Source: JAXGOI01 sp040767605
GTDB lineage: Bacteria; Bacillota; Dehalobacteriia; UBA4068
Assembly (NCBI GenBank): GCA_040767605.1
Contig: JAXGOI010000001.1
Location: forward strand, 1,116,001 to 1,180,000
Length of the DNA: 64,000 nucleotides
Direction: 5' to 3'
Positions 1 to 7,753 of the stretch are shown here, piece after piece (the stretch's first letter is position 1; every line of letters begins with the position of its first letter). The notes under the pieces were generated by a model. It was given only the letters and a program-made list of their open reading frames with translations. It was not told the origin of the DNA and ran no database searches. Made by a program: the position numbers and the translations under genes.

Positions 1-2918
1 TTACCCGCCCCCTGGAGGGGATTTTAGGCGGGGTTCAGGGTTTGCAGGCCATAGGCTCTCAATCCTCCTTTGGCAGCTCAATGATAATGCTGACTATGAC
101 CCAAAAAACAGATATGGATTATGCCACCCTGCAAATAAGGGAAAAAGTAGATTTAATTAAGGATTACCTCCCCGCAGGGGTTAAAAATATAACCGTAATT
201 AAAATGGACCCTAATATGATACCCATTATGATGATGGGTGTTACCGGCGGGCAGGATTTAATTGAGCTTAAAAGAGTGGCGGAGGATGTTATACTCCCCC
301 GTTTAGAAAGGGTAGACGGTGTTGCCAGCGTAGGCTTAAGCGGCGGCTATACCCGGCAAATAAAAGTAATTGCAGACCCCGCCGCCTTAGAGGCCTATTC
401 CCTTAGCCTAAGCCAGATTTCCGGCTTAATCGGCGGGGATAATTTAAATTTTTCTGTCGGCAGTGTGGATGAAGGGGGCAAAACCCTTTCCCTACGGCTT
501 TTGGGGGAATATACGGATATTTCTCAATTGCGGGATATGCCCATACCCTTAAGCAGCGGGGGGGTTATTTACTTAAGAGATATTGCCAAAATTGAAGATA
601 CTGTGGATAATCAGGCGCAGATTTCCAGAATCAGCGGCGAGCCCAGCATTGCCCTGAATATTATGAAGCAAAGCGACGGCAATACTGTGGCTGTTGCCGA
701 TGCCGTAAATAAAGAGCTTAAAAAGCTCAGCGACGAGCTGCCGGGGAATATTACCGTAAGTAAATTCTTCAGCCAGGCGGATTATATAAAAATGATGATT
801 GGCAAGTTAAGGGATAATGCCCTTATAGGGGCGGTTTTGGCGGTTTTGGTTTTATTCCTCTTTTTAAGGGATTGGCGGCTTACCATAATAGTTGGGGTAT
901 CTATTCCAATCTCCTTAATTGCCACCTTTACTTTGCTCTATCTTAATGATTTAACCCTAAATATTATGACTTTAGGCGGCCTTGCCCTAGGGGTGGGGAT
1001 GATGGTGGATTGCTCCATTGTTATTTTAGATAATATAAGCCGCTACCGGGAAATGGGTACGGAGGCCAAAGAGGCCTCTGTTAAGGGGGCCTCCGAGCTT
1101 GCCATGGCGGTTACGGCTTCTACTCTTACCACCATAGCCGTATTTTTGCCCATTGTTTTTACCGATGGCCTGGCTTCTATGTTTTTTAAGGATTTTGCCC
1201 TTACGGTAGCCTTTTCTCTTTTAGCCTCTTTAATTGTTTCTCTTACCCTTGTGCCTATGCTGGCCTCAAAAATAAGCCGGGTGCAAAGGCCTGTCAGCCG
1301 CCTTAAGTTTTTTCAAAAACTTAAGGATAAGGCCGGCCGGGGCCTGGATAAGCTGGGCGATGCCTATGGGGAATTATTAGGTAAAGCCCTAAGAAGAAGA
1401 AAAAGAACCGTAATTATAGTAGTAGCGGCTTTAATACTTTCCATTGCCGCTATACCCCTGGTGGGTATGGAGCTTATGCCCGCTTTTGATCAGGGGCTGA
1501 TTTCCGTATCCATGAAAATGGAGGACGGAACCTCTTTAAAAGAAACAGATTCGGCAGTTTATGAGGCGGAAAAAATTATTAATCAATTAGGCCATGAAAT
1601 TGACAGCACCTTTGTTTCTGTCGGGGGAGGGGACATATACAGTATGGGCAGCGGCGGCTCAGACAGCGCCTCGGTTAATATTGTATTAAGCCCTCAAAAA
1701 GGGCGCCGCAGCGCGGAATTAATCGGGGATGAGCTCCGGCAAAGGCTGGGCCAAATCCCCGGGGCGGAGATAGCCGTCAATAGCGGAGAGGTGAGCATAA
1801 CCGGGGGCGCCGAACTTGCCTATACCATTAAGGGGGAAGATTTTGAGATTTTAGGACAGTTATCTGAGGAGCTTAAGGCCCTTATAGAAGGGGTTGAGGG
1901 TACCAGAGAAGTGCAAGCCTCTATGGAGGAGGGCCGCCCCGAGGTAGAAATGAAAATAAACCGGGCAAAAGCCCTGCAGTACGGCCTGACTACTTATCAG
2001 ATTGCTACGGCGGCCAGAGGGGCCATGACAGGGGAAATAGCCACCCGCTACCGGGAAAGCGGCGCGGAAATAGATGTTAAGGTTATGCTGCCGGAGGATA
2101 GCGCAAAAAACCTCAGCCAAATAGAGCAGATAAGAATTGCCACCCCCTTGGGTTTTCAAATTCCCCTTTCCGAAATTGTGGAGTTTAAGGTAATTCAGGG
2201 GCCGGTGGCAATTAACAGGGAAAACAGCGCCCGGGTTGTAAGTGTAACAGCCTCTACCGCCGGGAGGGATTTAAACTCCATCGCCAGGGATATTCAGGCA
2301 AAGCTCCCCGCTCTTGTTTTGCCTCAGGGCTATATAATTGAAACCGGGGGCAGCGTTGAGGAAATGGCTGAGGCCTTTGGGGATTTATTTTTAGCCCTTG
2401 TTTTAGCTGTTTGCCTTGTTTACCTTACTATGGCGGCGCTTTTTGAATCCTTGGTGCACCCCTTTGTAGTTATGTTTTCTCTCCCCACTACATTTATCGG
2501 GGTGGTACTGGCTTTGGCAATTACAGGTAAAACCCTGAATTTAAGCAGCTTTATCGGGGTAATTATGCTTTCGGGGATTGTGGTAAATAACGGTATTGTT
2601 TTAGTGGATTGTATTAATTTGTTAAGATCCCAGGGGCTGGAAATTACGGAGGCCATAAAAAAAGCGGGTAAGCTCCGCCTGAGGCCGGTGCTTATGACAA
2701 CCTTAACAACAGTTTTGGCAATGCTGCCCCTTGCTTTTGGCGGCGGGGAGGGTGCGGAATTAAGCGCCCCCATGGCTGTAGCCTTAATCGGCGGGCTTTC
2801 GGTTTCCACCCTGTTTACACTGGTGTTTGTTCCGGTTATTTATTCTATTATTAGCGGCTGGCGGGGTATTTTTAAGGGTCGCAAAAAGAAAAAAGTTAAA
2901 GAGGAGGCGGCAATATGA
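1..2918 (+). CDS. RND-family efflux transporter permease, 5' truncated by window edge
   Basis: Inner-membrane proton-driven exporter of the AcrB/SwrC (HAE) superfamily. The reading frame is open to the left edge (first full codon at base 3), so the 5' end, probably some 60-70 codons, lies outside; family members are usually 1000-1050 residues. Two hydrophobic clusters with large soluble loops between them are visible. TM4 carries GVGMMVDCSIVILDN (about 980-1035): only the first of the two adjacent AcrB aspartates is kept, the second being Cys. The TM10 region reads SGIVVNNGIVLVDC, with Asn where AcrB has its relay Lys. This looks like the variant common in Firmicute SwrC-like pumps. The stop overlaps the start of the TolC-like gene by 4 nt (ATGA), so the two are co-translated. 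The membrane-fusion partner may lie upstream, outside the window. Confidence 0.95.
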   Translation, partial: TRPLEGILGGVQGLQAIGSQSSFGSSMIMLTMTQKTDMDYATLQIREKVDLIKDYLPAGVKNITVIKMDPNMIPIMMMGVTGGQDLIELKRVAEDVILPRLERVDGVASVGLSGGYTRQIKVIADPAALEAYSLSLSQISGLIGGDNLNFSVGSVDEGGKTLSLRLLGEYTDISQLRDMPIPLSSGGVIYLRDIAKIEDTVDNQAQISRISGEPSIALNIMKQSDGNTVAVADAVNKELKKLSDELPGNITVSKFFSQADYIKMMIGKLRDNALIGAVLAVLVLFLFLRDWRLTIIVGVSIPISLIATFTLLYLNDLTLNIMTLGGLALGVGMMVDCSIVILDNISRYREMGTEAKEASVKGASELAMAVTASTLTTIAVFLPIVFTDGLASMFFKDFALTVAFSLLASLIVSLTLVPMLASKISRVQRPVSRLKFFQKLKDKAGRGLDKLGDAYGELLGKALRRRKRTVIIVVAALILSIAAIPLVGMELMPAFDQGLISVSMKMEDGTSLKETDSAVYEAEKIINQLGHEIDSTFVSVGGGDIYSMGSGGSDSASVNIVLSPQKGRRSAELIGDELRQRLGQIPGAEIAVNSGEVSITGGAELAYTIKGEDFEILGQLSEELKALIEGVEGTREVQASMEEGRPEVEMKINRAKALQYGLTTYQIATAARGAMTGEIATRYRESGAEIDVKVMLPEDSAKNLSQIEQIRIATPLGFQIPLSEIVEFKVIQGPVAINRENSARVVSVTASTAGRDLNSIARDIQAKLPALVLPQGYIIETGGSVEEMAEAFGDLFLALVLAVCLVYLTMAALFESLVHPFVVMFSLPTTFIGVVLALAITGKTLNLSSFIGVIMLSGIVVNNGIVLVDCINLLRSQGLEITEAIKKAGKLRLRPVLMTTLTTVLAMLPLAFGGGEGAELSAPMAVALIGGLSVSTLFTLVFVPVIYSIISGWRGIFKGRKKKKVKEEAAI

Positions 2919-4114
2919 GGAGTTTTTTAAGGGGCTTTATCTATAAAGGCCAAAAATTACTGCCCCTGCTGCTTATAATAATTATAATCCTGGCCTTTAC
3001 GGCAAAACCTGCCCTGACCCAGACAGGCGCAGGTACGGAGGGTGAAAATAAATTCCCGGCACCCCTTAGCCTCAGCCTTGAGGAGGCTTTAAAAATGGGC
3101 CTGGAGAATAACCCCCAAATTACTCTGGCGAATCTATCTGTTGAAACCGCCAAAATAAGCGTAAACCAGGCGGAAAGCGCCGCTAAAAGAATGGATAAAA
3201 TGGTAAAAGACGGTAATGAGGCTGGAGGTATGCAGAGAATCCCCCTAACCGCCGATATTTATCAGATTATTAATATTTTCCCGGCTCAGGCCCGGTTAGG
3301 GAATGAGCTGGCCCTGCTCAGCAGGGATTATACAAATCAAAGCATTAAATACGGTATAGAGGTTGCCTATTACGGCCTGCAAAAGGCGGAAAAGGCCCTG
3401 CAGGTTGCCAAAGTTGCCCTGCGCCGGAGCGAAACCCAGTTAAATAACAGCAAAGCCCGGGAAAAGCAGGGGCTTTCCCCCCGGCTGGATGTTATAAGCG
3501 CGGAATCTAATTATCTTATGGCCCAGGCCGGCTATGAGCAGGGGCGCAATTATGTGTTTTCAGCCCGGATGCGTCTTAATCAAATGCTGGGGCAGGATAT
3601 TAACACCCCTATAATAATTAAAGAGCAGATTAAATTTACCCCAAAAGAGGGTATTGAGCTTATTTCTGAAATAGCCCAGGGCAAAAAGACCGATTTAAGC
3701 TACGGGGCGGCAAAAAACGCCTATGAAAACGCCAAGCTGATGAAGGATTTTGAACAGGGATATAATGCGGAAAACACCTTTGTTTACCAAAAGGCGGAAA
3801 TAAACTATAAAGAGGCCCAGCAAAAAATGAAGGATGCCGGAATAAGTCTGGAAATAAAAATCCGGGAGGCCTACGGCAATTTGCAAACGGCAGCCCTTAA
3901 TTATAAATCTCTGGAAACTAGCGTTAATTTAGCCGGGGAGGCTTTACGCCTGGCTAATTTACGCTATCAGGAGGGTATGGCCACGGTTTATGATGTTCAG
4001 GAGGCGGATGCCGCCTATCAGCAGACGGAAATGGGGCTTTTAGACGCCATTCATACCCATAATCTGGCTAAGGCCGCCTTTCAGTATCAAATATACGGTA
4101 TGGGGAATTATTAA
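2915..4114 (+). CDS. TolC-like outer membrane efflux family protein
   Basis: Efflux-channel family protein of 399 aa, shorter than TolC (about 470). It has an N-terminal signal peptide (hydrophobic LLPLLLIIIIILAF, then AKPALTQ) and two long alpha-helical, Ala/Gln/Glu-rich halves that repeat the theme SLEEALKMGLENNPQI and LRLANLRYQEGMATVYDV, the latter typical of the C-terminal TolC repeat. It overlaps the RND gene by 4 nt, so a joint efflux system is likely. In a Gram-positive-type genome its location is unclear: it may sit in an outer membrane if the organism is diderm, or in the wall or S-layer if not. Family assignment is firm, cellular location is not. Confidence 0.85.
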   Translation: MRSFLRGFIYKGQKLLPLLLIIIIILAFTAKPALTQTGAGTEGENKFPAPLSLSLEEALKMGLENNPQITLANLSVETAKISVNQAESAAKRMDKMVKDGNEAGGMQRIPLTADIYQIINIFPAQARLGNELALLSRDYTNQSIKYGIEVAYYGLQKAEKALQVAKVALRRSETQLNNSKAREKQGLSPRLDVISAESNYLMAQAGYEQGRNYVFSARMRLNQMLGQDINTPIIIKEQIKFTPKEGIELISEIAQGKKTDLSYGAAKNAYENAKLMKDFEQGYNAENTFVYQKAEINYKEAQQKMKDAGISLEIKIREAYGNLQTAALNYKSLETSVNLAGEALRLANLRYQEGMATVYDVQEADAAYQQTEMGLLDAIHTHNLAKAAFQYQIYGMGNY

Positions 4115-4231
4115 AAGAATTGCAAACTGAAAAAGTTAAAAAGAGCCGGCTAAAGAGAGTTAGACTTAAGGGTTTAAGAAAACAAGTAAATTTTTCATCG
4201 ATTCTCTTCAAGCTGAGGCGAAAAGAAAAGG

Positions 4232-4270
4232 CTGCACTGAAGGCTAAAACCTTTAGTGCAGTCTTTTTTT
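4232..4270 (+). terminator. Rho-independent terminator after the efflux operon
   Basis: A 12-bp stem, CTGCACTGAAGG / CCTTTAGTGCAG with one G-U pair and a 6-nt loop, is followed by TCTTTTTTT. It lies about 120 bp past the TolC-like stop and would end that operon. Confidence 0.85.
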
Positions 4271-4367
4271 ATAACAGATATTACCGCCGGGGCTGTTTTA
4301 TTATGGCTTATTTATCTCATATAAGCAAATAGAATATGAAGAATTTTATCCCTAAGGGGCAACAAAG

Positions 4368-4387
4368 GCCGGGCAGATAAGCCCGGC
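4368..4387 (-). terminator. Hairpin downstream of lipoprotein gene
   Basis: A perfect 7-bp GC-rich stem, GCCGGGC / GCCCGGC, lies just past the stop of the minus-strand lipoprotein. Read on the minus strand it is followed by CTTTGTT, a weak U-tract, so it is a modest terminator candidate. Confidence 0.5.
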
Positions 4388-4405
4388 TCTAATTTATAAA
4401 CTTGT

Positions 4406-4918
4406 TCAGTCGGAGATTTTAACTAATTCCAAATCCAAAGCTTTTGCACCCCATGCTTCCCCCATATCTATGTCTTCAAAACCTTCAAGAACTATAGCTT
4501 CATCTTTTTTCGATGCAATCAGTTCTATGGTAACTCTTTCCCCAAAAGTAAAGCTGATTTTCCCGCTTGAGGAATCATAACTGGCAAGGATGGTATCTTC
4601 ATCTTCATCAAAATCCTCATCATAATCAAAAACAAAAGCAATATCTACTAATTTCCCGCTTACCGCCTCAACATAGCATAATGCGTGAACAGTATCTCCA
4701 ACTTCATAAATCTTTTCGCCCCATAATTCCGCATCCTCAGGATCAAAGCCTTCTTCATGGACTATTTTAGTAAATGTTCCGGTTCCTTCGTAAACACCGG
4801 CTATGTCTTCGCTGGTCAAGGTACCGCCGCCTATACCTCCCCCGCCAGAAGAACAAGCTGAAAAAATAAGTAAAAAGGCGCTGAAAGCCGCAACTACTAA
4901 AAACTTTTTCTTATTCAT
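4406..4918 (-). CDS. Putative lipoprotein, acidic
   Basis: A 170-aa protein with a lipoprotein signal peptide: basic MNKKK, a hydrophobic stretch, then the lipobox FSAC followed by a Ser/Gly linker (SSGGGGIGGG). The mature part is rich in Asp and Glu (DYDEDFDEDEDT) and predicted mostly beta (EVGDTVHALCYVEA). It is probably anchored on the outer face of the cytoplasmic membrane. An SD (GGAGG) sits 7-8 nt before the ATG. It is monocistronic, and I recognise no functional domain. Confidence 0.8.
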   Translation of the reverse strand: MNKKKFLVVAAFSAFLLIFSACSSGGGGIGGGTLTSEDIAGVYEGTGTFTKIVHEEGFDPEDAELWGEKIYEVGDTVHALCYVEAVSGKLVDIAFVFDYDEDFDEDEDTILASYDSSSGKISFTFGERVTIELIASKKDEAIVLEGFEDIDMGEAWGAKALDLELVKISD

Positions 4919-4959
4919 GCCGTTTACCTCCTACCAAAATATAGCAAAAAAGTATTTAC

Positions 4960-5290
4960 CTAAATCATACCATAAATGAATGTAAAAGAAAAATCAGCCC
5001 TCTTTATAACGAGGCGGGGGTGTTTAGCCCCCCCTTCCCTTGGATTATCAAAGATTTCCTTTAGGTTGCCTTCTTCAACTATAAAACCGTTATTTATGAA
5101 AATATTTCTACCGGTAACATCTCTTGCTAAAGCCGTCTTATGAGTTACTCTTAGCATGGTGGTGTTGGGGCGGGCTAAGTTTCTTATGATCTTTAAAACT
5201 TCGCCGGTGGTCTCGGGATTAAGGGCAGATATAGGTTCAGTAAAACATAAAATATCAGCCTCTAAAGCTAAGAATTGCCCTAAAAAGGCG
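4960..5290 (-). pseudogene. Decayed ABC transporter ATPase (polar amino-acid GlnQ/HisP type) fragment
   Basis: The minus strand reads LALEADILCFTEPISALN, then PETTGEVLKIIRNLARP, MLRVTHKTALARDV and FINNGFIVEEGNLKEIFDNP. This is the C-terminal half of a polar-amino-acid ABC ATPase: Walker B, D-loop, switch His and the family's VEEG..EEIF tail. The Walker B Asp and the D-loop Asp are lost (CFTEPISALN for a usual CFDEPTSALD), the Walker A and signature region is absent, and no start with an SD precedes it. Past the tail the reading diverges. It is a non-functional relic, and no permease or binding-protein gene remains nearby. Confidence 0.8.
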
Positions 5291-5472
5291 CCCCTTTTTG
5301 GCGCCTGAAATAGTAGGTCTTAAATAAACTTAAAGTTTGATTCTTGACTTCCCCGGAGGTTCCAGCTTAATTTAGCAAATAAAAGGCAAGGGAGAGGAAC
5401 AAAAGAAAGGGCTTTTTAGTCAATTACTTAAGGCCCCGGCGCTAAAAATACCTATCTGCCTACGCCTAAAAA

Positions 5473-5481
5473 TGGTATAAT
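5473..5481 (+). promoter_or_regulatory. Extended -10 promoter for the SLH gene
   Basis: TGGTATAAT is a perfect TGn plus TATAAT extended -10 element, about 60 bp before the SLH gene start. No good -35 is seen 17 bp upstream, as is usual for extended -10 promoters. Confidence 0.55.
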
Positions 5482-5543
5482 ACTCAATAGGATAAATACG
5501 GCCTTGGGCATATTTAAAATAAAGATTGCAAAGGGAGGATAAT

Positions 5544-6845
5544 ATGAAAAAGCTAATGGTTCTTCTGCTGGCATTAACCCTTATACTGGCTTTTGCCGGG
5601 GAGGCTCTGGCGGATACCCAAAAAATCACCTTAACATACAGCGGGGTAATAAATAAGGATATTGAGATTAATAATTATAAAATCAGCGGTTCCACAAGGG
5701 ATAAAGAGATTTTATTGGAAGGCGCTTTAGTTGATTATCTGGCGGAGAAAAATTTAAGTATTCATATAAATTTTACTTATAGCGGGCAAAAAATAATCGT
5801 CTCCGGCAAGGCCTTGCAAACGGAGAATTATTTAGCCGCCAAAAAAAGCGGCGAAAATATCAGCGCCCTTATAAAGGTTTTTACCAGCGGAGATTCCCTT
5901 ATGACAAAATATTTTGCAACGGATGCCATGAATTATAAGGGCTTATATTCCGCAGGGGAAACCGCCTTTAAGCTTCAGGCCAAAATTCTTAAAAACGGGC
6001 GCTTTTATGAGGATTACAGCTCCCTTGCCGGGCCTATAACCATTGTTTCCCCTTATACCTGGGGGCAGGGGGCTTTTGCCACCCCGGGGAGAATGACCGC
6101 CGATAAACTGCGTTATTACTATATAGCCCAGCCGGATAAAAATCCGGATTATGCCGGTTACAGCTGGGAATATTCCGGCGGCGGGGCCGATTTAAGCAAT
6201 AAAAATGTTTCTGTTGATGCCATGCACACCGGTTTTTACTGCGCCTTGGCCTCAGCCTCTCATGGGAGCTCGGTAGGAGATGAAAGCCCAAGCCCCACCG
6301 GGTTTAAAGATATAAAAGGCCATTGGGCCGAGGCCAATATAGAGTATTTAAAAAATATTAAAACCATCAGGAATGAGGGGGAGTATTTTTACCCCAACAG
6401 AGCTATAACCAGAGGGGAATATGCCATGTATTTAGTAAGGGTTCTGAACCTAAATGAAGATTTAAGCTCCGCCTCCTCTATTAAAGATTTAGACAGCAAA
6501 AAGCCATATTATAAAGAGGCTGTTACCGCTTACAGCAGCGGACTTGTTAGAGGAAGGGCCGAGGGGGTATTTGCCCCGGAGGAAAAAATAACCCGTCAGG
6601 AAATGGCCGCTTTAATTACCCGGGCTTTGGAAATGAAAAATAAAGGCCTTATGCCTAATTCCGATACTTTAAAAACAGCGGCGGATTTTGCAAAAATCTC
6701 CCCCTGGGCTCTTAATTCCTGCCGGGTTGTTTACGAGGCGGGTTTAATGAAAGGGATAAGCGGGAATTTATTCGCCCCCTTGCAGAATACCACAAGGGCC
6801 GAGGCCTCCGCCATTTTAAGCCGCCTGCATACTTATATATATTAA
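5544..6845 (+). CDS. S-layer homology (SLH) domain protein
   Basis: Exported cell-surface protein of 433 aa. The ATG is preceded by AGGGAGGATAAT; an earlier in-frame TTG lacks an SD. The signal peptide (MKKLMVLLLALTLILAFAG..ALA) is followed by about 230 residues of unknown, beta-rich sequence. Three SLH modules follow from about residue 250: FKDIKGHWAEANIEYL, LDSKKPYYKEAVTAYSSGLV and ISPWALNSCRVVYEAGLM, each ending in an ITR-type motif (AITRGEYAMY, KITRQEMAAL, TTRAEASAIL). SLH modules bind pyruvylated secondary cell-wall polymer, which fits the nearby csaB. It is probably an S-layer-associated protein; the role of the N-terminal domain is unknown. Confidence 0.9.
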   Translation: MKKLMVLLLALTLILAFAGEALADTQKITLTYSGVINKDIEINNYKISGSTRDKEILLEGALVDYLAEKNLSIHINFTYSGQKIIVSGKALQTENYLAAKKSGENISALIKVFTSGDSLMTKYFATDAMNYKGLYSAGETAFKLQAKILKNGRFYEDYSSLAGPITIVSPYTWGQGAFATPGRMTADKLRYYYIAQPDKNPDYAGYSWEYSGGGADLSNKNVSVDAMHTGFYCALASASHGSSVGDESPSPTGFKDIKGHWAEANIEYLKNIKTIRNEGEYFYPNRAITRGEYAMYLVRVLNLNEDLSSASSIKDLDSKKPYYKEAVTAYSSGLVRGRAEGVFAPEEKITRQEMAALITRALEMKNKGLMPNSDTLKTAADFAKISPWALNSCRVVYEAGLMKGISGNLFAPLQNTTRAEASAILSRLHTYIY

Positions 6846-6890
6846 GCGGCCGTACCTTAAGTATTTCAGGGAATAATTAAGGAGGGTAAA

Positions 6891-7616
6891 ATGAAAAAAG
6901 CAATACTTATTTCTGTTTTAGCTGCTTTTATGCTCCTTTTTACGGCCTGCCTCGGAGGGGCCGGGGGAGATAACCCCGCCTTATCCCCCGAGGGGGAAGG
7001 GCAGGAAACAAATGCCGGTTCCCAAAACGAAGGGGAAAACGATGGCGAAGAAAATACCGGGGAGCCGGGCTCACCCCCTACTTTGGCGGAATTATCCAAG
7101 GCCAGGGGTAAAATAGAATCCTATTCCTATACGGTGGAAATAGAGGATGACTTAAGCGAAGAAACTATTACTATGAATGTTTGGTTTTTGGAAAATAAAA
7201 TGAAAATTACCATAAGCCAGGCGGAAATGGGCAATAGCATCTCCTATTATGATTTGGATAAAGGGGAATATATTTCCTATACCGAGGGGGAGGATAACAG
7301 GGCCTTAAAAATGTCCTTTACCCCCGGGAGTGATAACGCCCCGGATAACCCTTTGGAAACAGATATCCGTTTAGATTTTGAGATTGCAGCCAGAGAAGAG
7401 GTAGAGGGTTATAATTGTACGGTTTTGCAAAACCCCGCCGGAGATATGAAGCTTTGGCTTATGGACCGCTACGGCTTCCCTGTAAAAATGCTTACAATTA
7501 ATACCGCAACCGGGGAGGAATATTATACAAATTATAAAAACATAGCCTTTAACCGGGTTACTCAGGAAGATGTAAGCCCCCCCGGCGGGCTGGAAATAAT
7601 AGATTTTTCTCAGTAA
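6891..7616 (+). CDS. Putative lipoprotein, LolA/LppX-like or DUF4412-like
   Basis: A 241-aa lipoprotein with signal sequence and lipobox LLFTAC, then a low-complexity Gly/Glu/Asn linker to about residue 60. The rest is predicted beta-rich (ARGKIESYSYTVEIED, KMKITISQAEMGNSI, MKLWLMDRYGFPVKMLT). It resembles periplasmic lipid-binding LolA-like folds, in which W-L-M-D...G-P-VKM motifs recur, but this is only by eye. It has a clear SD (AAGGAGG), stands 45 bp after the SLH gene and may share its transcript. Function is unproven. Confidence 0.7.
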   Translation: MKKAILISVLAAFMLLFTACLGGAGGDNPALSPEGEGQETNAGSQNEGENDGEENTGEPGSPPTLAELSKARGKIESYSYTVEIEDDLSEETITMNVWFLENKMKITISQAEMGNSISYYDLDKGEYISYTEGEDNRALKMSFTPGSDNAPDNPLETDIRLDFEIAAREEVEGYNCTVLQNPAGDMKLWLMDRYGFPVKMLTINTATGEEYYTNYKNIAFNRVTQEDVSPPGGLEIIDFSQ

Positions 7617-7630
7617 TAAATGGTTTTTAT

Positions 7631-7675
7631 TTAAACCGGGCTTAATTTTTATTCTAAAAGGCAGGCCCGGTTTAA
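7631..7675 (+). terminator. Large hairpin after the lipoprotein gene
   Basis: An 11-bp perfect stem, TTAAACCGGGC / GCCCGGTTTAA, has a 23-nt A/T-rich loop and starts about 15 bp after the stop. There is no real U-tract (AATAAT), so it is either a weak terminator or a transcript-stabilising hairpin. Confidence 0.45.
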
Positions 7676-7753
7676 ATAATACTTTAGGATAAAGAGGATA
7701 TATATATTGCCGGGGGAAATTAATATATAAAAGGCTCCGGCGGAGGTGTTTTT

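Noticed and set aside
4120..4332. Basic 70-aa frame after the TolC-like gene
   Set aside because: TTG start without SD, lysine/arginine low-complexity sequence, and a clear terminator hairpin lies inside it.
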